Source: Pyxicephalus adspersus (Eukaryota; Chordata; Amphibia; Anura; Pyxicephalidae). Taken from it: DNA of 64,000 nt. The notes beneath the pieces were generated by a model. It did not search any database. It was not told the origin of the DNA and worked only from the letters and a program-made list of their open reading frames with translations. The DNA is taken from assembly GCF_032062135.1 (NCBI RefSeq), contig NC_092862.1:92100362-92164361 (forward strand), given 5' to 3'. The position numbers were made by a program, and so were the translations under genes. Positions 1 to 12,600 of the stretch are shown here, in pieces. Every line of letters begins with the position of its first letter. The stretch's first letter is position 1.

Positions 1-368
1 TATATTAATTCTTCCTTTTCTGCAGGTGTGGCAGGGGTATGTCTTTTGTTTCCATTTTGGGCTGAAAAACACATTCCTCCATGTTGCCTCAGAAAATCGA
101 GTTTAGTAACATGAGACTATATGTGTTTATTTCACAACTAAAGTAAACCAGACTAAAATGTAACATCTTCCCCCTCTGTAGATCCTTAATTACCTTAATG
201 TTGGGTTATTTTTAGTCCATCTATAGCGGTAAAAATCTTTTATCTGTAGAGGGTCATACTGTTTTAATTTTACTTAAAGAGTCCAAAGATAAAGGATAAA
301 ATGTACTTTGTTTAAAAATGTTAAAAATTTACATTTTGTAACTAAAATCTATTCTCATTTGTTTTTAG

Positions 369-645
369 CTCCAGAAACTTAAGAAATCCCTTTCTTTCAA
401 AACCAAGAGCATAAGGAGCAAAAGTGCAGACAATTTCTTCCAAAGAACTAATAGTGACATGAAATTTCAAGTAGATTTGGAGCCAGATGATAGCCCAGCC
501 AGCCCAAGAAAGACCCAAAACTCAGAAACTCAGTCATCAAGCCCTACCAAAGTTATACAGCAGCAAGATAACAAGTCACACATTTTCCAGGAGCATGTTT
601 TTAAAAAGCCCACATTCTGTGATGTATGCAACCACATGATTGTAG
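369..645 (+). CDS. STAC: STAC exon 2: N-terminal linker and first half of C1 finger
   Basis: The exon follows a pyrimidine-rich tract ending TTTTTAG and stops before GTAAG. It enters in phase 0 (LQKLKKSLSFKTKS) and leaves after one base of a Gly codon. It encodes the conserved basic motif with SADNFFQRTNS, then about 45 variable residues rich in Ser, Pro and Asp, then the first C1 zinc ligands: His, 12 residues, Cys, 2 residues, Cys (PTFCDVCNHM). An ATG at 459 lies inside the exon and is not the start of the protein. The exon number assumes the usual vertebrate gene layout. Confidence 0.93.
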
Positions 646-3600
646 GTAAGACAGTATTGTAAAACTGGTATTTTACTGGAATGTGTACATGATGAAAGAG
701 CTTGTCCGAACTATAAACACCAAACTATTTACCAAACAGGATTTGCAGTTCTGTTTAGTCTTATAATTTGGATGCCACTGTTATACAAAATGGCTTTGTC
801 ATTTTTCTGTATCAGCTTTTAGCAAATACACCTATTGGCTTCCAAATGCACACTATGGCCCTGATTTATTAAAGCTCTCCCTGGCAGGAGAGAATACACT
901 TTCATCAGTGAAGCTGGGTGATCCAGCAAACCTGGAATGGATTTCTTCAAAGTAATTTGCTATTAGTTGGAAACGTTTTGAATCCTGGACCAGATCCATA
1001 CCAGGTTTGCTAGATCACCCAGATTTACTGATATAAGTGTATTGTAGTAGCGGAGCTATTTCTCTATTATAGGCTTGTTCCAGATTGAATGTTAAGCAAA
1101 ACCTCTTTGTTTCTATATGAAAAGATTTTGTTTATCTAATGACAAGGAAAAACTTCCTTAATTTTTTCAAAAAACTTCAAGTTTGGCCCGCAACTTTGTC
1201 TAAGTTTTTAATTTTGACCCTCTGTGTATTTGAGTTTGACACCCCTGATCTACAGACTCAATGGATATGCAACATTGTGGAGAAGAATCATTTTTTAAGA
1301 TGCTTTCATAATGCTTAGAACAGTGGTCGCCAACCTTTTGGTTGTTACGGACCACTAATTTCACAGACTCTGGACCGCGCATGCACGGGGAGCCATGTGT
1401 CACTCAAAGGGGAAGACACTTCCCCCAGAGTGACATCATGACGCCAGAAGCAGCCTACCAGAGACAACCAGCCCACCGTCCTGAGTCTGTTATACGTACA
1501 GGGGACATGGTCCTTCTCCTGACCCCGCTGGTGAGCACAGTGGCCAGAGCTGCAGACCACCAAAATTGGTTGGTGACCGCTGGCTTAGTGCATCCTGCCA
1601 ACATATATAGTGCTCTTCCCTAGTGCAAGACTTTGAAATAGAGAATATATATTCTCTAATGATTATTGTATTTAAAAATTTTCTTTTATGTGTTTGTTCC
1701 TTGGACTTAACAGATTATTTACTTTCTTATAATATAATAAAGAGTATTGAGCAGATGGGAGAGATCATGTGGGCTGTCCAGTTTACAGTGGAGTATATTG
1801 TCTCTGTGTGTCTTTGGCAGCATCCACACTGCCTTAGCAATATGCTGAAGAAATTTATTTAATGTTTCCAGCTCAACATGTAAAGTTCCTTCATAACAGA
1901 TGATGACTGGTTTTATTTCCTAACATAAGGCTAAACTGATGTCATTGCAACTCCGATAAATGTACAATCAGATATAGGAGATAGAGGCCAAGGCCGTGAT
2001 ATGCCATCTGGTATTACAGCACAAATAAGTGAAACCATAAAACAGAAGCTGTTATTTGTATGGAAGATATGGGTAATGATTTAACTGTCTCAAAAGAGAA
2101 ATGTAAAAGATCAGGACAATATGCTGAAGAATAAAACAAATCATTATCTACTGAAATAAAAATCAGTGGATTTATTAGTTCTTATGCAGTTCTTACTGTA
2201 TGCAGGTCAAATGGAGATTTCTTTGCCATATCACATTTTTTTGACAGGCTCTTGAATCTGTAACATTTATCCACTTTGCTTGATCATTATTCCTAGTTCT
2301 TCTATCCTCTTTGGAGAACATGATGTGATTCAAGTAATTTGAAAAGGTAATATATGAAATCTCAAGTGGATAATAAAGGTTTGAAAAGCTGCATATAACA
2401 AACTGTAATATCAGCTAGTTGTAGTCCCATATCCAGATTTCTGTGATTGTTTTAAAAAAACAAATTGTAGAAAAAAAACAATATATGTAAACAGGTAAAG
2501 ATTATAATGACCATTATTAGAATGTCATGTTATATTGCAGTCTGCAACTCCAGTGTTGAGTCCTAATACCTTTCACCCCTGTGAGCTTGAGTGCATAAAA
2601 TTTGGAAGGGTAAGTATCCCATGCATTGCTCTGCTGGGAAAGAAATCATAGTATAACTACCAGGACTAACAATGATGGGAAATCGGTGGAAATTCTGCTT
2701 GTTACACAGATTAAAATACTTTGGGACAGAGGCTGGTAGCCTAACTATGGGCAATTATTTGGAGGACATTTTTTTTCATTCCGTGCTTTTTCAGTCTGTA
2801 ATTTTCCTTCATTGTCTTATTTATGGCATGGAAGAGAGAGTTGCAGGAACCCCATGTTGCTATGACATTTTCCCTGGAGCAGTACCTCTGCTATACCTGT
2901 AAACTGTGGCTAATCATTTCATAAAGCAGTATCCAGTGCGCAACATTGCAATGTGCGTGATTAATAGTTACGCTGACAGATCCTGCAAAACTTTTTCTTT
3001 ACTAGTTAGAATATTGTAGGTGAGATATTCTTTTAAAGTTTGGTCTGTGCCCAAAGTTCTTCTCACTTTGTTAAACAAGTGTCTTCTTGTGTTTCTACAA
3101 CCAATTAGAATAAGTAGTGACTATAATACTTGTCTACTTGGTATTATGAAATACTCCAGAATGTAAATAAAAATTGAAAAATTGTACTCCTTTTTACCTG
3201 AAGTGTCCTGGACTCAAAATACAAGTTTTGTTTGTTATCTTGCTGATAAAGAGATAGAGGTCTCTTTTAACCAGATGTATCATTAATATAATAATGTCTG
3301 TTTTTTTCTTTTAATCAATGTATTATTAATTACAAAAGAAACACCTGGATAGAAATATTTCACTTATTATTACTTATATTGGCCTACTTCAAAACACAGA
3401 AGAAAAGTAGGTAGGCAGCATGGTTGGCTCAGTGGTTAGCACTCTCACCTTCACAGGTTTGTGTCCCAGCCAGTACTCCGTTTGCAAGGAGTTTGTATGT
3501 TCTCCTCGTGTCTGTAGGTTTCCCCTGGGTACTCAGCTTTCCCTCCAAAAATTGTCTTTCGCTACGCTAAAGACACATGACCATGACATTAGATTGTGAG

Positions 3601-6600
3601 CCTTTTTGAAGGACAATTAGTGTTATGACAATGGACCTTTTAAAGTGTTGTGTAATATGTTTTTGCTTTGATAGAGCTTTGTTGTGGAATAAATTCACAG
3701 GGAGATCTGATGGGGAACTTGTTCCCAGAGCAATCCATGTTATTGGGTACTACAGGCTCAATGGGTAGAGGATGGGGTTAGTTTTTGGGATGCCTGGTTG
3801 AAGAGCGAGGCAATGACTAATCAGAGCATGTGATCAGCCTATTACTATCAGAATTGTGTAAGTGTCTGATCATTGAAAAGCATAATGTAGCAGAACTGAG
3901 CACAAAAAGCCTTACAACACCAAAATCCCCATCAAGGGGCATGAACTCTGATGAAAAGAATTTAAACTTTCTATTTTCCTTTGGAAACTGGAATACCATG
4001 TAAGCTGCTTTGTATTTTAGGGGATAATACTGCCAGACTGTACAATAATGTATTTTTTTTAGAAACTCTGTTTTTGCTACCTACTATCAGGAGCATTTTT
4101 TCAGTACCTTAAAGTAAAACCACTTAATTACAGCTCCTCAAGCCTGTGTTAATGTGAGTCATTATTGCCTTGTGTCTCCTCCAGTATATTCCTATTTCTT
4201 ATCAAATACATGTTGAATTGTGAGTGTTACAAAGTGACTTTTATTAGTGTTGAGCATGCCAAACTAGTGAAATGAGGAGATGCAGAGGGTAAACTAGTCC
4301 AAATTTAAATTAGGTCACTGGCACAAATCATTAGAGAACATGAGAAGCACACTTTAATTTTGGCTAGGCAAAAAATCTAGCTGAAGTGCATATAAAGTGT
4401 AATACACAAATTCACGTCCTCTAATGTATAGTGTCCTGCATACCCTGGTAAGTATATGGTAACAAATAAACAAAGATGAGGAACAGGATTGTGCAGCAAT
4501 AATATGCAGAAAATGATGCATGATAAATAGACACAAATTGGAATTTCCAACAATTAGCTCTTTTGGCCAAGGCAAGAGTATCCAACATTGTGTTCATTTT
4601 ACATTGTTCTGTTTTGTTTTTAGTTATATTTATCCATCAAAAATGCTTAAACCTGTAAAGCACATGTAAAAATATCACTTTGACAGAGCCAAAGGGATAA
4701 TGCCTGTTAAACTATTACACAGCTCAACAAAGCAAAGTGGATACACAAAGTACCCATGTTTCATCTGCTTGTGGGATAATAGAGCAAAACAGGATCACTG
4801 GAAAAAAGCGACATGGCCTCCAAGGGAAAATATGAAAAAAGGTGCAGAACATCATTATTGAGCCAATGGTTGACAAAGAAAAAATAATTCTCCCTCCACT
4901 ACACATAAAGTTGTGATTAATAAAGCAATTTGTTAGAGCTCTAAACACGGACCGTGATTGCTTCAAATACAATGGTAGATTCTTCCCTGGCTTGATTAGG
5001 AAAAATTAAAAGCAGGAATCTTTGATGGACCCCAGATTCAGAAACTGATAAATGATTCACAAGTTACATGATATATATCTTACATGAATATTGAAGCTTC
5101 TGCCTGGCACAGCTATGTCATGGTTGTCAAGAACTTCTTGGGTAACCATAAAGCACAAAATTATGAAGAACTGGTACAAAACTTACTCTTAAACTTTAAA
5201 AATTTGGGTGCTACTATGAGCATAAAGGAATACTATCTCCGTAGCCATTTGCACAAATTTCCAGAAAACCTTGGCGATTTCAGTGAGCAACAAAGGGAAA
5301 GGTTCCATCAAGATATAAAGGTGATGGAAGAAAGATATCAGGGCATCTGGAGACACCTGATGGCAGACTACTGCTGGAGCCTTCACCATGATGTCCTGAT
5401 CATCAGCATTAACAGAAATCATACAAATGGAGTTTTTCAATGACTTCTTTGGGATTAGTTCTGTAAATATACTAAATATAGAATATATTGACATTAAGTA
5501 TTTCAAAAATTTAATTTTGTATACGTAGGCATATCTAGTTTAATTTTGCTTCATTTTTATGTTTCATTAGTTTACCATGAGGTTATTATTGAGGTCATTA
5601 TTTCAAAAACTACAGCCAATCTAGCAAAACTATATTTGGAATTTGTCCATCAAACCTAACCTAAAATGACTTTAATCTGTTTGGCAAGAAAATGTTTGTT
5701 GACCAGTGGTAAAGCAAGTTTTTTACATTTATTTAGAAAATATATTGTAAATAATAAAAATTAGCATTACACAAGACAACAAACTGTGTAAGTGTTACAA
5801 TTTTTTCATGTATTGGTCCTACAAAGAGTTTGATGTCTAATTTTTGTAATAACCTTTTTAATAATCCTTCTACTCTCCTTATTTTAACTTCTCTTGCAAA
5901 GTCTGTCATCAGTACTTTGGCCTTATACTCTGGATCAGTGTAACAATTTCATATTCATACTTTCCAGGATATTAAACATAAAGAATTCTTTAATTTCAAC
6001 TATTGTCAATTGATGTAAATCATGTTATTGGTAGAAATTCACATTCAGAGCTTAATAAGAAGCAATATATGGTGTTTGTTAATGTAAACTGTTTTACTAC
6101 TATAAACTGTTAAACTACTTTTTTAACATAAAATTATTTATCTTATTTGATTCCTTTGCTATATACTCTATTATATACTCTACACAAAGTAAGAAAATCT
6201 CTCCAATTAAGAAAGCCCTTCGTTGTTACTATAATGAATTTCCCTATTGGAAGATTTCCTCTGTTGCATTTTCTAATGACAATTCAGAATTTGGCATTTT
6301 ATCTCATTGTCAGTCCCAGGGACAATAGCCACCAAGACAAATAGAAAGGTACCTTCTCTAAGACAGCAAGAAAATCCTAAGAGCCCCAACAGGGCTGTTT
6401 TAGGTTAATTTAAAAACATGCAGTTAGGGTAATTGGATTCCCCCCAAAATTTACCTTCGACTGTGGTAATGACATATGACTATGGTAGGGACATTAGATT
6501 GTGAGCGCCTTTGAGGGACAGCTACTGACATGACTATGGGCTTTGTACAGCGCTGCGTAATATGTCGGTGGTATATAAATGCTGTGTGATAATAATCATT

Positions 6601-9600
6601 AATATTATCATTAAAAGTAACTATAACTGTTTTTTCTTGTGTTTCTTTTGAATAGGGAGTTTTTATAACCTCTGTGTTTTTATTTTTGTTTTCTCTCGCC
6701 TATTGGGAAGATTCCCCTTTACTTCCTATTTTGGCTTGTCTACAGATACATTTTAATGTGTCTATAATCTGTTATGTATTTAATTCTCCATTTAAGAGTT
6801 CAGCTGACCCACAGACTAATATATCAAAATTCAGCTGTGGGGGAAAGAGCCAAGATTCATGGCTTGATCATATCCATGAGGCAATAAAACATTTAAATAC
6901 TCTGCCATGATGCACAGTATTTGTAGCATACCGTATTTTTCGGACCATTAGACGCTCCGGACTATAAGACGCACCAGGTTTTCCGCACGGGAAAACAAGA
7001 AAAAAAAAATTCATTTGATTTCCCCTGAGATCCAGCGTGCGGCACTTGTGCCCGCCCATGAAGGCGNNNNNNNNNNNNNNNNNNNNNNNNNNNNNNNNNN
7101 NNNNNNNNNNNNNNNNNNNNNNNNNNNNNNNNNNNNNNNNNNNNNNNNNNNNNNNNNNNNNNNNNNNNNNNNNNNNNNNNNNNNNNNNNNNNNNNNNNNN
7201 NNNNNNNNNNNNNNNNNNNNNNNNNNNNNNNNNNNNNNNNNNNNNNNNNNNNNNNNNNNNNNNNNNNNNNNNNNNNNNNNNNNNNNNNNNNNNNNNNNNN
7301 NNNNNNNNNNNNNNNNNNNNNNNNNNNNNNNNNNNNNNNNNNNNNNNNNNNNNNNNNNNNNNNNNNNNNNNNNNNNNNNNNNNNNNNNNNNNNNNNNNNN
7401 NNNNNNNNNNNNNNNNNNNNNNNNNNNNNNNNNNNNNNNNNNNNNNNNNNNNNNNNNNNNNNNNNNNNNNNNNNNNNNNNNNNNNNNNNNNNNNNNNNNN
7501 NNNNNNNNNNNNNNNNNNNNNNNNNNNNNNNNNNNNNNNNNNNNNNNNNNNNNNNNNNNNNNNNNNNNNNNNNNNNNNNNNNNNNNNNNNNNNNNNNNNN
7601 NNNNNNNNNNNNNNNNNNNNNNNNNNNNNNNNNNNNNNNNNNNNNNNNNNNNNNNNNNNNNNNNNNNNNNNNNNNNNNNNNNNNNNNNNNNNNNNNNNNN
7701 NNNNNNNNNNNNNNNNNNNNNNNNNNNNNNNNNNNNNNNNNNNNNNNNNNNNNNNNNNNNNNNNNNNNNNNNNNNNNNNNNNNNNNNNNNNNNNNNNNNN
7801 NNNNNNNNNNNNNNNNNNNNNNNNNNNNNNNNNNNNNNNNNNNNNNNNNNNNNNNNNNNNNNNNNNNNNNNNNNNNNNNNNNNNNNNNNNNNNNNNNNNN
7901 NNNNNNNNNNNNNNNNNNNNNNNNNNNNNNNNNNNNNNNNNNNNNNNNNNNNNNNNNNNNNNNNNNNNNNNNNNNNNNNNNNNNNNNNNNNNNNNNNNNN
8001 NNNNNNNNNNNNNNNNNNNNNTATGCATTCGGACCATAAGACGCACCCTGATTTTCCCCCCACTTTAGGGGGAAAAAAAGTGCGTCTTATGGTCCGAAAA
8101 ATACGGTATTTGTTTCCCACTATTTCCAAATTATTTGTTATTACACAGTTAATATGACTAAGTAATATGATAGCAATGACATATTTGATGGACAGCTGCT
8201 GATTTGACTCTTTCCAACAGGGATGATGCTATACAAATGGCTCAGACCTTATTGTTTTTATGGAAAAAAATAGGAAAATAAATGAAATTATATTACATAT
8301 ATGCAGCCCCACCAAGGAGAACTGTACAATTTTACAATTATTGATCATAACACTGCCACCTGCTGGCAATACTACTATAATGTTCAGTATGAGACTAGTT
8401 GTTGCACCTATGTCTGTACAAATGGCATACTAAGAATAATACATGCCTTGAATTTCAGCTTCCAAGGAAAATTTTTTAGGGATTATACATTTGAATGTAT
8501 ACTGTTTGGTCATCAAATTTTCTAGCATGTTGAAGATATCATAAAGGTTTGCTCCTCTGTTTATATTCAATCTGCTGTTAAAATAATTTAAACTACATTA
8601 CAAAGAGAACTGCAATGTCAAGGGTATCAAATAATCTTGACTGATTATTGTATTTACATGTATTTCTGTCAAAGCTGCTTTGTTAATCTTTTGGTATAAA
8701 CATTGTAAAAGTCTACCAAGGTTTCAGTCCTTGTTTTTTTCTAAATTAAAACATGTAGTGGCAATAGTTAAATGTTGTGTGATACAGTTATATTGTCTGT
8801 CCTTCAGTAAAGAAAAGGACAGCAAAATTGTTAGCTACCTAAAAGATGCCCACAGCAGAAAGAGATGTTGATTAGTAAAAACATTTTTCTACAGTACAAT
8901 TAAATGGAGTACAATCCCTTTACATACTATTATGTAGTCATGTATTTGAAGTACAAGCATACAGGATATGTCAGATTTAGGTGGCTAATAAGCTAATGTG
9001 CACAGCATTGGCATATGGTTCTCACTGTGGCTTGTGACTTTTATTTGTATTTCATATTTGTGTATTATGTTTTAATAATGCCAATGAAGGAAGCCTGTAA
9101 TCCAATAAATAAATAGGTTGGCATTGAAAATGCCAGTCTCCGGTTTTAAGCATTCTGAGTCACTACCTTGGAACATGTAAGTTACTCAAGAAAATCAGGG
9201 TGTGGATACAATTACCAGTTTGCAAACTTGTGTCATAAAAGCGACCCTGAAATTACTTAGGCCACTAAATCATCATGAGAGCAGGGACTTTACATTTGAA
9301 CAAAAGGTCAGCAATGACAGCCTCCATACTTTCTAAGTACCCTTAGCTTTAAGTTAAAATGGATCTGCACATGAGCAGTGCCTCATGCAAGCTAGATGAT
9401 AATGAAAATTTAAGAAAATATAGCAACTGTTTGTAAAATAAAATTAAATGTATAAGTTATAGTCTCTCTTTGAGTTGTGTTTGTATGACAGTGAATAGTT
9501 TGCATGGAAATGCTTGCCCTGCCATATATTAGGCTTTAAATAAACCTGTAACACACATGTTCAATTTCAAATGAGCATATTAAACAGTGCAAAGACTCAT

Positions 9601-12600
9601 TTGAGATTATGCTCACTGAAAACTCCACAATTAAATTTTCAGTTGATTTAGAGATATAGGCAGCTAATTATGTGCAAATTTGGAATCTTACTGTAAAAAT
9701 AAAGCCTAACCCAACCAGCCACTTGTGTAACCACACCTTTGGTCCTTTAATGTTATATCTGGCCTTATTGAACACTAGGGAAGTTCAAGTGGTGTAAATC
9801 TGGTGTTAAGCAGCTCAAGTTCAGCTTGCTGGAAAAGATATGTATGTCACTGCCTTTGGTATTTATGAGATTCGCATCTAATTCTTAGGACTCAGCTTCA
9901 ACTTCAATTTTTACATTTCAGTTTATATTTTGGTGGCTGAATTTGGTACTATCCAACACCAAGCTACCCACAAACACCTACAACTGAGGCTTGAAGCAAC
10001 GTACTGAGTAGGCTGCACGAAAGCAGCCTTCAGCACACATGAGAGCAGAATTCAGGTAAATACAGTGGTTTTTTTATAGTACCCCCAGACCTCAAGGCAC
10101 AATAAACCCTTGCAGTAGAGGAATTTTTACAGTCTTGAAAATGTCTAGTGCTATGTAAAGGTGTACTCTAGTCAATCTGTATAATGTAACATGGGAAGTT
10201 TTTTTATGTTGTTTGTTGTATTTCCTTCATATGGAACAGCTCTTATGGTATGTATGTGTCTGTATTAAAGTTTTTTTTTAGCCAGGGGGTTATTGGACGG
10301 GGCAGCACAAGCTTGCTGGCCTAGGGGAGGAAAAAGTATAAATCTGGCCGTGTTCATTTGTACAGTTCATACCCATATACACTATATGCAAATGTTTTAA
10401 ATCATCTGTGGCATCACACTTGTATCCCCCTTAGGGCACAAAAAGTGTAAATAAAAATGCATCAATCTCTAAATGTGCTCCTCCACCCATCCAGCTAATT
10501 GATTCCTGCAATCCATTTCACAGGGCAGATTATTTGCCGTCTTCTGACCGACCAGTTCAAATTCTGCAATCAGTTCCTGATTCCTATTATTTTTTAAAAA
10601 CACGCAGATTAGTAACATATCGAGTAATGTGAAAGGAATGATTTTACATGATATCATGTGATCATATTATCTCCAACCTGTGTGACTGTGCTGGCTTTGT
10701 AGCGATTGCAAATAACAGCATAGTATCCAAACCGCTATTCCAAACTAAGAATTTGCATGAATGCATTAACAATGAATCTTCTATATATATCAAATAATGT
10801 TAAAGGCAAATTTAGCAAATAGCATGGTTGTATGAAAATATTAAAAGACTCTAAATGTTAAAAATGCATGTTCTAATAATTTGCAGGGATAGAATAACAA
10901 TGATTCCTGCATATATCAAACTATGGCTGGCTTTGCAAATAGCCTAGCTGTATGAAATTATTAAAGATGCTAATGTTAAAAAGTCTGTCCTTGAAATAAC
11001 GAGGTCAAAGCTTATTATCCAACATACCTTTTTGGATAGCACAAAGACTGAAATGAATTGCAAAAAATCTTCCTAGAAGCTCAAAGGAGTTCCAACAATG
11101 GCTGAAAGTAGTTTTGCAGCTTCCTTTTTGGAAGGTGGGGGAAATGGATGGGTGTATAATCAATTATAGGCCTAATTCACAAAGTTTACATATCAAGATC
11201 ATGATAATTTATTTCATGACAGTTATTTAAAGTCTACAGTGGTTTAAATTAGTCACAAAGCTAAAATAAAAACCCATATTGTTGTTTTAAAACTTTGTGA
11301 AATGAGGCCATTATTGTAAATGCTTGGAGTTCAAGGAAGGGTAGTTGGGAATACAAGGTAGATGTTTGCTTTACTTAAGTTATCGAGTCATATAAAATAT
11401 TAAGTTATATAAAATTACAAAAATCAAAGATCATATAGACCAAAATAGAATTTACATTGAGTATAGCCAATACTGTATGGATTTTCACTATAGGAGTACA
11501 TATTCTATTTTTCTATTTTGCCAAAGATACGTTTTTGTACTTTTATCATACAGCATTATTTTAAAAACTGGATCACTGATATAACCTCTTGCAAGGCCCG
11601 CTTAAAGGAAGAATACATGCTAAATATAGTACAGGATAACCTTGAAAAAAAACAAGTTGTTATACTTTTGAAGTAGTCATTGGTTTCCTTTGCATTTCAG
11701 ATTTATTTCCTGAAAGCAATAACCCAAATTTACTAAATATGTTAAGAAAGACTGAAAGGCAACGTAATGAAGATAATTTAGTGGCTTGCAAAACATAATA
11801 GCAATGTGACAGGTATGCTTGAATAAGTGCTATATCACTACAGGAATAGAAGCACATTTTAATGGACCCTACTGTATAATTAGATTCACTCCATAGGGAT
11901 TGTTTTATCTGGCTACAAAATGCTGACACAGGCACTTATTTAACTTCTAGAGATTTTGCTTTATCTCAGGAAGGTTGTAGGTCTGGAAGTAAACCTATTA
12001 CTTTATGCTATCTCAGAGCACACATATTTTGAAATGCAAGTTAGATTATCTAAACAATTTTCTACTCATAGGTATCTTAGGAAGTCTATACTTATCCAAA
12101 TGACTAAATTAAATGTAATATCTGAACTGGCTAGACTTTGTGGAAATATGCTCATATAATCTCTTTTTCCCTGCGTAATTCTGTTGCCAATTTAAAGAAG
12201 AATTTCTAGAAGGGCTATTCATAGCCTTTTAGAGAAACAACAGCCAAGTCTTGCTAAAATATTAAGGAAGTTAAAGGTTTACTTGTGGTTATTCTGTCAA
12301 ATTCAGTCATACAAGGAACGATATGCAAGGGAAATTCCTACTTTTTTAAAATTTCACTATACCTCAGACATTCAAGGTGATCAGATTAAATGGGCTAGAT
12401 GACATTTATTTTTCTATAGTAAATTCAATTCCCCATCTTTTTAAGACCTACAATGTAGTCACAGAGATGCAGCAAAATTCAAAATACAGTATATCCTAAC
12501 TCATTTTTCTTCAGGTCACTGCAAGTATTGATATCACACATTTTTTTTATCTCCCCAGCAAGCAAGCATTACTCTTAAGCTGCGTACACACCTGCAATTT

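Noticed and set aside
459..662. Independent small protein starting at 459
   Set aside because: The ATG is an internal Met of STAC exon 2, and the frame ends by running through the splice donor.
3430..3482. Functional tRNA gene
   Set aside because: Box A is good, but box B is degraded, no cloverleaf closes, and a SINE core follows directly.
6868..8157. Long reading frames of 340-390 codons in several frames
   Set aside because: They consist mostly of N bases of the assembly gap.
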